Shown here piece after piece: positions 1 to 6,108 of a stretch of DNA of 7,319 bases. The stretch is taken from contig CAMZHP010000167.1 in NCBI GenBank assembly GCA_947306845.1, positions 1 to 7,319 on the forward strand. Reading direction: 5' to 3'. Origin of the DNA: an uncultured Prevotellaceae bacterium (GTDB lineage Bacteria > Bacteroidota > Bacteroidia > Bacteroidales > Bacteroidaceae). A program made the translations under genes and the position numbers. The notes beneath the pieces were generated by a model that did not search any database, had not been told where the DNA came from, and saw only the letters and a list, made by a program, of their open reading frames with translations. How positions within the stretch are numbered: the stretch's first letter is position 1; every line of letters begins with the position of its first letter.

Positions 1-431
1 ATGAGCGGATGTGCAAGAACATGCAGAAAGACCGTGCCCGCCACAACATCCTGCCTTTGAGCAAATTTGGCCTGATGCAGATCACGCGCCAGCGCGTGCG
101 TCCAGCGATGGATGTCAGTGTCGATGAGACTTGCCCCACCTGTTTCGGGAAAGGTAAAATCAAGTCGAGCATCCTGTTCACCGACCAATTAGAGAGTAAG
201 ATTGACCACCTAGTCAACAAGATTGGCGTCAAGACCTTCTACCTGCACGTTCACCCCTATGTGGCTGCGTACATCAATCAGGGTCTGATTTCCCTGAAGC
301 GCAAATGGCAGTTCAAATATGGCTGGGGCGTACATGTGATTTCCTCTCAAAAGATGGCTTTTCTGCAATACGAGTTTTATGATGCACAAAAGCAGTTCAT
401 CGACATGAAAGAGGAAATTGAGACCAAGTAA
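1..431 (+). CDS. rng: Ribonuclease G/E family endoribonuclease, C-terminal part (5' truncated by window edge)
   Basis: This is the 3' end of a single-strand-specific endoribonuclease of the RNase G/E family, which acts in the cytoplasm in rRNA 5'-end processing and mRNA decay. The reading frame is open from the left edge, so the ATG at base 9 is an internal Met rather than the start; the S1 domain and most of the DNase I-like catalytic region lie outside. Visible are the family block RARHNILPLSKFGLMQITRQ and the 'zinc-link' CPTC (Cys 42 and Cys 45 counted from the Met at base 9), whose cysteines join protomers through zinc in E. coli RNase E. The small-domain segment after it ends in a charged tail, without the long degradosome-scaffold region of RNase E, so RNase G is the better name. 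The gene converges on the leftward protease gene, and its stop codon lies at the edge of a terminator hairpin. Confidence 0.93.
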   Translation, partial: ERMCKNMQKDRARHNILPLSKFGLMQITRQRVRPAMDVSVDETCPTCFGKGKIKSSILFTDQLESKIDHLVNKIGVKTFYLHVHPYVAAYINQGLISLKRKWQFKYGWGVHVISSQKMAFLQYEFYDAQKQFIDMKEEIETK

Positions 432-469
432 CCCAATGAAGCATCCCCTGTGGGATGCTTCATTGGGTT
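430..469. terminator. Perfect 18-bp-stem hairpin between convergent genes, probable bidirectional terminator
   Basis: Bases 430-447 (aacccaatgaagcatccc) are the exact reverse complement of 452-469, with a 4-nt loop (ctgt). The stem begins at the second base of the rng TAA stop and ends 35 bp before the stop of the convergent C10 protease gene. The downstream T-tracts are poor: ttattgatgcattgtttt on the plus strand and ttacttgg on the minus strand. It may therefore work as a strong-stem terminator or as a 3'-end-protecting hairpin. The position between convergent genes and the perfect symmetry argue that it serves both. Confidence 0.8.
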
Positions 470-504
470 ATTGATGCATTGTTTTCCTTCTTTCCAGGGG
501 GCAA

Positions 505-2511
505 TTATCTCACGATGATGCTTTTTCCTCCGGTCACATAGATACCCGGACTGTGTGGAAGGCCCCTCTCCACGATGCGGCCCTGCAAGTCGTAAACGGC
601 GTTGTGAGTATCCCTGCCTATCGCCGGTATCTCCCTGACATCTGTCTTGTGAAACTCCTCAATAAATCCACGGTACTGATCCCATCCGTCGGTGGTGGCG
701 TATCTGAACATGCATCCCATTGGGACATAAAGCTTTCGAAGAGAGATATCCAGAAGGTCGATGGCTGTGGAGTCGATAACAGGCGGCACGTTATCGAAAA
801 CGTATGTTCGGACGAGATTGTAGCAGCGGTTGAAGGCAAAGGCTCCGATACGATCCACACTCTCTGGAATGATCAGCCGCTCATAGAGGAATCTGCCGTT
901 GAAAGCATGAGGGCACACCTCTGCCACCCCATCGGGGATGACATACTGGGTGGCCCCTGTTCCGTCTGGCAGGCATTCTATCAGACGGGTACGGTCGGAC
1001 GAAAGCACCAATCCACCCTCTACAATGAAGTCACTTCCCTCACCGGGATGCAACACGACTCTGTCAAGATTGTTGCACTCAGCAAAAACAGCGCCTCCGT
1101 ATGACTTCAGTCCTTCTGGCAGTGTCACATCTATGAGCATGTGACAATTGCTAAAAGCCTTGTAAGGCAACACCCCATCGCTTGTCGTCAGCGGTTTCCC
1201 GTCTTCTGTCAGGTAACCATCACCACCAGCGACAATCGTGGCCTCGCTCAGGTCGAGCACCGACAGCTGCCCACGTGTGCCATGACCGCTGTCATCCGAC
1301 CCTGCGAGAGCGCGGATGGTTCTCAGGTCTGTGCCGTTGATGGGTCCCCTTACCTTCAGGCACACCACCCCATCGCTCAGCCCTGGCCAATCCGAAAGCA
1401 TTCCAGCAACGGTCATGTCAACAACCACGGTATCTGCCGAGAGGCAGTCGGTGGAGCATCTGGCCACCATGTCCTGATAATAGGAGAAATCATAATAGCG
1501 GAAGATCAGCGGCTCGAGGTCATAGAAGCCATCTCCAGAGCCGTCCCATCCCCAGTTGATGTGTATCTTCCCGTCTTCATCATATCCGTCGAGCACGAAC
1601 TCATGCCCTGAATAATCATCATCACAGCCGCCATAGATGATGGGCTTTCCCTCATTGAGACTGGCATACACCATATCCATCCACTCTTCTGAAGTAAAGC
1701 TCTCACGTTTGAGCGTGACGGCATACGGATAACCCAAATTGTTGCGCAAGCCATGGCACAGCGTCTCACTATAGGAGCCAGTGCCCCCTTTTGCATAATT
1801 GGACTTCACAGCCAGTCCGACATGATACATGAGTTGGGCTACCTCCTGTCCTTCTGTATTTGAGAAAGAATTCCAATAGCTGTCTGCCATGTTGGCATAC
1901 AGGTATTCATTACCTCCCAATTCTTCCTCATAACGTATGCCATCAAGATCACCGAAAGGAACATAAATGAATACGGAGCCCTGTCCCTTCTGAGGCCATT
2001 CATTGTATTTCAACACCTGTGACGTTGCCGTGCTCACACAACCTGTCGGCAAGCCATTAGGGCAATACATGTTGTAAGGGAATCCCTGTCCCCATTGCGT
2101 TGTGATGAGGGGATCCACATGACTGGCATATTTCATCGCTTTGGGCTGCGGAATGCTCCAAGCACTGCCATCCATATCGGACAGTGCTTGTTCCGTCATT
2201 CGGAGCCACCAGTTGAAATGCGGATTGGCGACGGCTGTCTCAAAGGGGGTTGGAGAATAGGCAAGTACGGCTGGGCAAGCATCATCGGCAGCCAAGATGG
2301 CAAATGCGCTGTCATTGCCCATGACACACATTCCTCTTCGCTTTTCCATCACCCTGATGTTGCTGGCACCTTTTTCCTTTATCATGCCGCTTCTGGCGAG
2401 CACGTGAGCCGCAGTTCTTCTCATCTCCTGCGGGTCTCTTGGTCCCGACCAAGCGGCAATTGCGACAAAGACAGCCACCAAAAATAAAGTCGCCCTCTTG
2501 CCTATCATCAT
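505..2511 (-). CDS. Secreted C10 family (streptopain-like) cysteine protease with BspA-type leucine-rich repeats
   Basis: A 668-aa exported cysteine endopeptidase of the SpeB/streptopain (C10) family. Residues 1-22 form a signal peptide (K5 R6, then a hydrophobic core 8-20) with no lipobox cysteine. Residues about 25-130 would be the inhibitory propeptide. The catalytic domain follows: TTQWGQGFPYN (137-147), nucleophile Cys158 in PTGCVSTATSQVLKYNEWP, catalytic His303 in GHEFVLDGYD, and INWGWDGSGDGFYDL (318-332) with the conserved Asn/Trp. Residues about 385-620 carry BspA/LRR_5-type repeats, such as LPYKAFSNCHMLIDVTLPEG and the AFAFNRCYNL motif, probably for adhesion or substrate binding. The last 30 residues (VYDLQGR...GIYVTGGKSIIVR) resemble a short C-terminal sorting tail of the type IX kind, but this is inferred. 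All catalytic residues are present, so it should be active after propeptide removal. The ATG overlaps the stop of the upstream editing gene (TAATG) and has no Shine-Dalgarno. The substrate is unknown. Confidence 0.9.
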   Translation of the reverse strand: MMIGKRATLFLVAVFVAIAAWSGPRDPQEMRRTAAHVLARSGMIKEKGASNIRVMEKRRGMCVMGNDSAFAILAADDACPAVLAYSPTPFETAVANPHFNWWLRMTEQALSDMDGSAWSIPQPKAMKYASHVDPLITTQWGQGFPYNMYCPNGLPTGCVSTATSQVLKYNEWPQKGQGSVFIYVPFGDLDGIRYEEELGGNEYLYANMADSYWNSFSNTEGQEVAQLMYHVGLAVKSNYAKGGTGSYSETLCHGLRNNLGYPYAVTLKRESFTSEEWMDMVYASLNEGKPIIYGGCDDDYSGHEFVLDGYDEDGKIHINWGWDGSGDGFYDLEPLIFRYYDFSYYQDMVARCSTDCLSADTVVVDMTVAGMLSDWPGLSDGVVCLKVRGPINGTDLRTIRALAGSDDSGHGTRGQLSVLDLSEATIVAGGDGYLTEDGKPLTTSDGVLPYKAFSNCHMLIDVTLPEGLKSYGGAVFAECNNLDRVVLHPGEGSDFIVEGGLVLSSDRTRLIECLPDGTGATQYVIPDGVAEVCPHAFNGRFLYERLIIPESVDRIGAFAFNRCYNLVRTYVFDNVPPVIDSTAIDLLDISLRKLYVPMGCMFRYATTDGWDQYRGFIEEFHKTDVREIPAIGRDTHNAVYDLQGRIVERGLPHSPGIYVTGGKSIIVR

Positions 2512-2987
2512 TATACAATCAACTTGAAACGGATGCGGAACGTGTGTTGGTGTTCGTCCCAGTTGGTTCCCAGCAATTCAAAACGACCAATCTGAGAGGT
2601 GGAGCGCACATGTTTTCCGATGCACGGACACACGTCATAATCGCCTATTCTCACCAGGCGTATGGTCTGTGAGACATCCTCTGGCAACCGTGACGGATCG
2701 ATGCCTTCGGGCAGGTTGTCACGGTCAACATACTCATAGGTAACGGGAAGATCAGCCGCAATGAGCTCATTCATCTGACGCTCGATTTCCCGTTCCTGCT
2801 TACGGTCGGGCTTGCGCTCCAACACATAGGTGATTTTGCTTTTCTTGCGCTCCACATGCGCATTGTTCGACCGTTCACAACCAAACAGTCTCACCATGGT
2901 CTGATTGAGCAAATGCTCCGCCGTGTGTGCAGGTGGAAACTCATCTTTGTTGTGGTCATTGAGGATGTAGTTGTCGTTTGGGCTCAT
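2511..2987 (-). CDS. Short AlaX-type alanyl-tRNA trans-editing protein (tRNA_SAD domain)
   Basis: A 158-aa free-standing editing domain related to the second additional (SAD) domain of alanyl- and threonyl-tRNA synthetases. Such proteins hydrolyse mischarged aminoacyl-tRNA, typically Ser-tRNA(Ala), in the cytoplasm. The zinc-binding signature is intact in two halves: HTAEH (His21, His25) near the N-terminus and CIGKH (Cys122, His126) near the C-terminus, followed by the typical V-x-x-T-x-x-I-G stretch. The usual CGGTH has Lys in place of Thr. The N-terminal beta-barrel of AlaX-M proteins is absent and the length matches AlaX-S, so this is the minimal form. The exact tRNA and amino acid specificity cannot be read from sequence. 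Its TAA shares one base with the ATG of the protease gene downstream. No Shine-Dalgarno precedes its ATG (the upstream bases read aaaaacatccccc). Confidence 0.85.
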   Translation of the reverse strand: MSPNDNYILNDHNKDEFPPAHTAEHLLNQTMVRLFGCERSNNAHVERKKSKITYVLERKPDRKQEREIERQMNELIAADLPVTYEYVDRDNLPEGIDPSRLPEDVSQTIRLVRIGDYDVCPCIGKHVRSTSQIGRFELLGTNWDEHQHTFRIRFKLIV

Positions 2988-3002
2988 GGGGGATGTTTTT
3001 AA

Positions 3003-3050
3003 GGGGTGAGAGGTATGAGGTGAGAGATATGATGTATGAGGTGAGGGGGA
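3003..3050. repeat. G+A-rich degenerate tandem repeat (gtatgaggtgag units)
   Basis: The 12-mer gtatgaggtgag occurs at 3013-3024 and again at 3034-3045, with related gaggt/gagag pieces between and around them. The tract is almost pure purine plus T on the plus strand, so it reads as pyrimidine-rich CTCACCTCATAC on the strand of the genes. It occupies most of the 5' leader of the editing-protein gene. Function unknown. Confidence 0.6.
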
Positions 3051-3063
3051 AGAATGCCACTTA

Positions 3064-3081
3064 TGCTGTGGTAATCATAAT
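3064..3081. repeat. 18-nt module tgcWgtggtaatcataat, copy 1
   Basis: tgctgtggtaatcataat here matches tgcagtggtaatcataat at 6009-6026 at 17 of 18 positions. In both places it directly abuts a YCTTAAT heptamer array, in the same orientation, downstream of a leftward gene and upstream of the next leftward gene. This looks like the conserved edge of a dispersed intergenic element. Confidence 0.6.
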
Positions 3082-3115
3082 CCTTAATTCTTAATCCTTA
3101 ATTCTTAATCTTAAT
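3082..3115. repeat. YCTTAAT heptamer array, copy 1, overlapping the end of the GH13 gene
   Basis: Units ccttaat, tcttaat, ccttaat and tcttaat run from 3082 to 3109, followed by a shortened cttaat (3110-3115). The array crosses the stop codon of the GH13 gene (3098-3100), so its rightmost units encode the enzyme's last residues IKIKN. A second array of the same units lies at 6027-6054. Confidence 0.75.
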
Positions 3116-4762
3116 GAGGCAGCCGCCGAGTGCAGGAACCGTCACGCCGACAGGGTGATTGGGACTTAGTGCAACGATGCTCTTCTCTCTGGTAAGCAGG
3201 TCGGTGGCGGGGAAGTGTCCTTCTGACAATTGCCACCAGCCGAACACGTGCTCGGGGATATTGACCTGACAATCTGCAGCCTTTTCATCGAAGTTCACTA
3301 CGATGAGCATCAACTGGTTATCTTTCTTGCGCATGAAGGCGAACTGCCGCTCTGCCATTTGGGGATTGACATACATCAAGTCGTAGAAAGCCCCCTCGCG
3401 GAGCGCTTCCTCTTGGTTGGCAAGGCTGAGGATGGTGGAATATGTCTCAAAAAGCTCTTTCTCTGTCTTCTTCAGCCTTCTGCGGTCAAAAAATCCCCTT
3501 CTGATGGCATCCACCGTCCAGTAGTCAAAGATGGTGGTCCTGCCGTCCAAGCCGCTGAATCCCTCTGCATCCATGCCACGCTCGCCGAACTCCTGTCCGG
3601 CATACACCATGACAGGCGAACTGTTGAGCCATGCACAGACCATCATGCCAGGGATGCCCTTACGGGCGTCGGCAGCGAAGAAATCACTTGCCACGCGCTG
3701 CTCATCGTGATTCTCCAGGAAATAGAGCATGTGGGAGAGGATGTCATCATTCACCTGCCACTGCTGCGTGATGTCTGCCGCTCTTCTTCTGCCACAGATC
3801 ACCTCTCTCAGACAGTCATACATGCCCACTTTGTCATAGAGATAGTCAAATCCGGCGGCGATGTAATTTCGGTATTGCCTGGGGTCGTAAACCTCTCCGA
3901 TGAATTTCACGTTCTGGTAGGCAAACTTCACCTTGTCAGTCGCCCAGTGCCAGAAAGCAGCGGGCACCATCTCTGCCATGTCGCACCGGAAGGCATCCAC
4001 CCCCTTGGCGGCCCAGAAAAGGAGGATGTCGGTCATCTTCCCCCATGTGTCAGGAATGGGACTGAAGTGCTCCGACCTACCGCCGGCATCGCAGTAGTCA
4101 ATGCCGTAGTTGAGCTTCACGGTCTCATACCAGTCGTTGGCTTGTGGGCACCAGCCAAACTGGTCGTTTCCTGTGGCCCTGGCGGGCTGCTCATGATAGA
4201 CGGGTCCTTCAGCAGCAGGCAACTGACTCACGTCGAGGTCATGCCCCCAGCAATAATAGAAATTGTTGCGGGTGGAGAAATGCAGGAAAGTGTCATCATC
4301 CTGTCCCAGGTCTCTCACCGTCTCTGGCTTGCAGACGGAGCGGTATTCCCGGGCCACATGGTTGGGCACGAAATCGATGATGACCTTCATTCCCGCCTGG
4401 TGGATACGCCCGACGAGAGCGACGAACTCTTCCATTCGCCGCTCCACGTCGACCGCCAAGTCGGGATCCACGTCATAATAGTCAGTGATGGCGTATGGCG
4501 AGCCAGCCTTTCCCTTGACCACCATCGGTGTCTGACGGGGAATGCCGGCAGACGTATAGTCTGTCGTGGTGGCATGGCGGATGATGCCTGTCAGCCAGAT
4601 GTGGGTGACTCCCATCTGCCTGATACGGGTAATGGTGGCCTCATCGATGTCATCCATTTTTCCGCATCCGTTCTCGCGGATGTTTCCATTGACGACAGGA
4701 TGGTCCTGGCGGTTGCCAAAGAGCCTCGTAAAGATCTGATATATGACGGGTTTCTCGGTCAT
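3098..4762 (-). CDS. Cytoplasmic alpha-amylase family glycoside hydrolase (GH13)
   Basis: A 554-aa enzyme with a (beta/alpha)8 GH13 catalytic domain, expected to hydrolyse or rearrange alpha-glucosidic bonds in maltodextrin or glycogen-like substrates. All four family regions are intact: region I DFVPNH (Asp130, Asn134, His135), region II GVDAFRCDMAE with nucleophile Asp261, region III FIGEVYD with acid/base Glu290, and region IV FLENHDEQR with His352 and Asp353. The early VIYQIFTRLFG block is strand beta-1; residues about 137-245 form an enlarged B-domain region, and about 455-554 a C-terminal beta domain. There is no signal peptide, so it is cytosolic, unlike the exported SusG-type amylases. 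The subfamily and the choice between hydrolase and transglycosylase cannot be decided here. Its last five codons and stop fall in a tandem repeat. The leader holds an octamer array and inverted repeat; only a weak gagag lies before the ATG. Confidence 0.9.
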   Translation of the reverse strand: MTEKPVIYQIFTRLFGNRQDHPVVNGNIRENGCGKMDDIDEATITRIRQMGVTHIWLTGIIRHATTTDYTSAGIPRQTPMVVKGKAGSPYAITDYYDVDPDLAVDVERRMEEFVALVGRIHQAGMKVIIDFVPNHVAREYRSVCKPETVRDLGQDDDTFLHFSTRNNFYYCWGHDLDVSQLPAAEGPVYHEQPARATGNDQFGWCPQANDWYETVKLNYGIDYCDAGGRSEHFSPIPDTWGKMTDILLFWAAKGVDAFRCDMAEMVPAAFWHWATDKVKFAYQNVKFIGEVYDPRQYRNYIAAGFDYLYDKVGMYDCLREVICGRRRAADITQQWQVNDDILSHMLYFLENHDEQRVASDFFAADARKGIPGMMVCAWLNSSPVMVYAGQEFGERGMDAEGFSGLDGRTTIFDYWTVDAIRRGFFDRRRLKKTEKELFETYSTILSLANQEEALREGAFYDLMYVNPQMAERQFAFMRKKDNQLMLIVVNFDEKAADCQVNIPEHVFGWWQLSEGHFPATDLLTREKSIVALSPNHPVGVTVPALGGCLIKIKN

Positions 4763-4778
4763 GATGATTCTCTCAATT

Positions 4779-4950
4779 ATTCAAGTTTCGCATTTGTTCA
4801 AGTTCTTGGAGTTTAGGAGTTTAGGAGATTTGGAGTTTAGACAATAGAACTGATTATTCATCATCAGCATAGGTTATTACTTGCAAGAGTAATGTCTACA
4901 CTCCTAAACTACCACACTCCTACACTCCTTTCAACTTGAGAAAGTTGAAT
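4779..4950. repeat. Imperfect inverted repeat between fabD and the GH13 gene
   Basis: The left arm (about 4779-4843) starts attcaagttt, continues ttcaagttcttggagtttag and ends tttagacaat. The right arm, read as reverse complement from 4950 down to about 4892, starts attcaacttt, continues ctcaagttgaaaggagtgta and ends gtgtagacatt. The arms match with several mismatches and gaps and enclose about 50 nt of unrelated sequence (4844-4891). Most of the 191-bp gap is thus a large degenerate palindrome of the ggagttta repeat family. It could fold as a long hairpin in either transcript, or be a relic of an inverted duplication. Confidence 0.6.
4807..4842. repeat. Four-unit NGGAGWTT octamer array ending in agac
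   Basis: Units tggagttt, aggagttt, aggagatt and tggagttt run in strict 8-bp register from 4807 to 4838, followed by agac. The unit family and the terminal agac are the same as in the 12-unit array at 5871-5970. This is the left arm of the inverted repeat in the GH13 leader. Confidence 0.8.
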
Positions 4951-4953
4951 ACA

Positions 4954-5844
4954 TTACTGTATGCCCTGGATGGCCACTTCCTTGCTGATGCGTGAAATCA
5001 TGCCCTGAAGAGCCTTTCCGGGACCACACTCTGTGAAATCATCGGCTCCGTCGGCAATCATGTTGCGCACACACTCCGTCCATCTCACACTGCTGGTGAG
5101 CTGAGCGATGAGGTTGGCCTTGATCTCAGCGGGGTCAGTATGAGGCAGACCGTCCACATTCTGATAAACAGGACAGGTGGGGGTTTTTACCTCTGTCTTC
5201 TCGATGGCTTGCTGCAGTTCCTCCTTGGCAGGCTGCATCAGTGGGGAATGGAATGCACCGCCCACGTTCAGCGGAAGGGCTCTCTTGGCTCCTGCTTCCT
5301 TGATGCGGGCACATGCCTCTTTGATGGCCTCCACATTGCCGGAGATCACCAACTGTCCCGGGCAGTTGAAATTGGCGGGCACCACCACGCCTTTTCCTTC
5401 CTTGCTCACCTCAGCACAGATCTCAATCACTTTCTCGTCAGCAATTCCGATGATGGCGGCCATGGTCGAGGGGGCTGCCTCACAGGCTTTCTGCATAGCC
5501 ATCGCACGAGCATACACCAGACGCAGGCCATCTTCGAAACTGAGCGCACCGGCGGCCACGAGGGCGGAGAATTCTCCCAAGGAGTGTCCTGCGGTCATTG
5601 CGGGCTTGAATTCCTCACCGAGGCACAATGCTCTGATGACGCTGTGAAGAAACACTGCGGGCTGTGTCACCTTGGTCTGACGGAGTTCCTCGTCGGTGCC
5701 GTCAAACATGATGTCGGTGATCCTGTAGCCAAGGATTTCATTGGCTTTCTCAAAAAGTTGCTTGGCGAGGTCGTTGGTCTCATAGAGATCCTTACCCATG
5801 CCTACAAACTGTGCTCCCTGTCCGGGAAAAACGAATGCTTTCAT
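4954..5844 (-). CDS. fabD: Malonyl-CoA:ACP transacylase
   Basis: A 296-aa cytoplasmic enzyme that moves malonyl from CoA to acyl carrier protein, supplying the extender unit for type II fatty acid synthesis. Landmarks are GQGAQ (8-12) with Gln9 as oxyanion residue, the nucleophile Ser88 in GHSLGE, Arg113 in YARAMAMQ which binds the malonyl carboxylate, and catalytic His199 in GAFHSPLM. The C-terminal block ECGPGKALQGMISRI is also present. Length and order agree with complete single-domain FabD proteins. It sits apart from other fab genes, between a GH13 gene and the ribosomal operon, with repeat-rich gaps of 191 and 316 bp on its two sides. The start has no Shine-Dalgarno; it is A/T-rich (gaattaaaATG) with A at -3 and -6, the pattern reported for initiation in Bacteroidota. 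The leader contains a 12-unit octamer repeat beginning 26 bp before the ATG. Confidence 0.96.
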   Translation of the reverse strand: MKAFVFPGQGAQFVGMGKDLYETNDLAKQLFEKANEILGYRITDIMFDGTDEELRQTKVTQPAVFLHSVIRALCLGEEFKPAMTAGHSLGEFSALVAAGALSFEDGLRLVYARAMAMQKACEAAPSTMAAIIGIADEKVIEICAEVSKEGKGVVVPANFNCPGQLVISGNVEAIKEACARIKEAGAKRALPLNVGGAFHSPLMQPAKEELQQAIEKTEVKTPTCPVYQNVDGLPHTDPAEIKANLIAQLTSSVRWTECVRNMIADGADDFTECGPGKALQGMISRISKEVAIQGIQ

Positions 5845-5870
5845 TTTAATTCTTTGATATATTAATATTT

Positions 5871-5970
5871 AGGAGTTTTGGAGTTTAGGAGATTAGGAGT
5901 TTTGGAGATTGGGAGATTGGGAGTTTAGGAGATTGGGAGTTTAGGAGTTTAGGAGATTAGGAGTTTAGAC
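5871..5970. repeat. Twelve-unit NGGAGWTT octamer tandem array upstream of fabD
   Basis: Twelve consecutive 8-bp units fill 5871-5966 without a register slip: aggagttt, tggagttt, aggagatt, aggagttt, tggagatt, gggagatt, gggagttt, aggagatt, gggagttt, aggagttt, aggagatt, aggagttt, then agac. Variation is confined to position 1 (a, t or g) and position 6 (t or a). The fabD strand reads AAWCTCCN. The array is probably in the fabD leader or promoter zone. The same unit and the same agac end occur at 4807-4842. Confidence 0.9.
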
Positions 5971-6008
5971 GTATGCACTGCATGTCGTGACCTTTACACA
6001 GCCTGTCT

Positions 6009-6026
6009 TGCAGTGGTAATCATAAT
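6009..6026. repeat. 18-nt module tgcWgtggtaatcataat, copy 2
   Basis: tgcagtggtaatcataat differs from the copy at 3064-3081 by one base. It again lies immediately left of a YCTTAAT heptamer array. Confidence 0.6.
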
Positions 6027-6054
6027 TCTTAATCCTTAATTCTTAATCCTTAAT
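6027..6054. repeat. YCTTAAT heptamer array, copy 2
   Basis: Four perfect 7-bp units (tcttaat, ccttaat, tcttaat, ccttaat) alternate t/c at the first position. Copy 1 at 3082-3115 has the same alternation in the opposite phase. This copy is wholly intergenic. Confidence 0.8.
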
Positions 6055-6064
6055 CCCAAAAACT

Positions 6065-6085
6065 CTTCATTCTTCACTCTTCACT
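6065..6085. repeat. Three-unit cttcaYt heptamer array
   Basis: Units cttcatt, cttcact and cttcact are followed by ttctctttc. It is a third, different 7-bp unit within the same intergenic region; on the gene strand it reads agtgaag/aatgaag. Function unknown. Confidence 0.6.
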
Positions 6086-6108
6086 TTCTCTTTCAACTTT
6101 TAATCACA

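Noticed and set aside
9..11. ATG at base 9 as the start of a small 140-aa protein
   Set aside because: The frame is open to the left edge and the sequence begins in the middle of the RNase G/E family, so this is an internal Met of a truncated gene.
3230..4816. A 528-codon rightward open frame antisense to the GH13 gene
   Set aside because: Its codons are exact reverse complements of the GH13 codons, so it stays open only because that gene avoids TTA, CTA and TCA. The product has no recognisable domain, whereas the GH13 frame has all catalytic motifs. The frames opposite fabD (5140-5865), rplI (6317-6583) and the protease (553-1104) arise the same way.
4763..4953. Promoter of the GH13 gene with a Bacteroidota-type TTTG / TAnnTTTG pair
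   Set aside because: No pair with acceptable spacing was found on the minus strand in this gap, so no promoter is annotated.
5871..5970. CRISPR-like array
   Set aside because: The units are 8 bp and contiguous, without unique spacers, and there are no cas genes. It is a simple tandem repeat.
5973..5983. Operator-like interrupted palindrome atgca-c-tgcat
   Set aside because: An 11-bp near-palindrome is expected by chance at this scale, there is no second copy in the window, and no regulator is encoded nearby.
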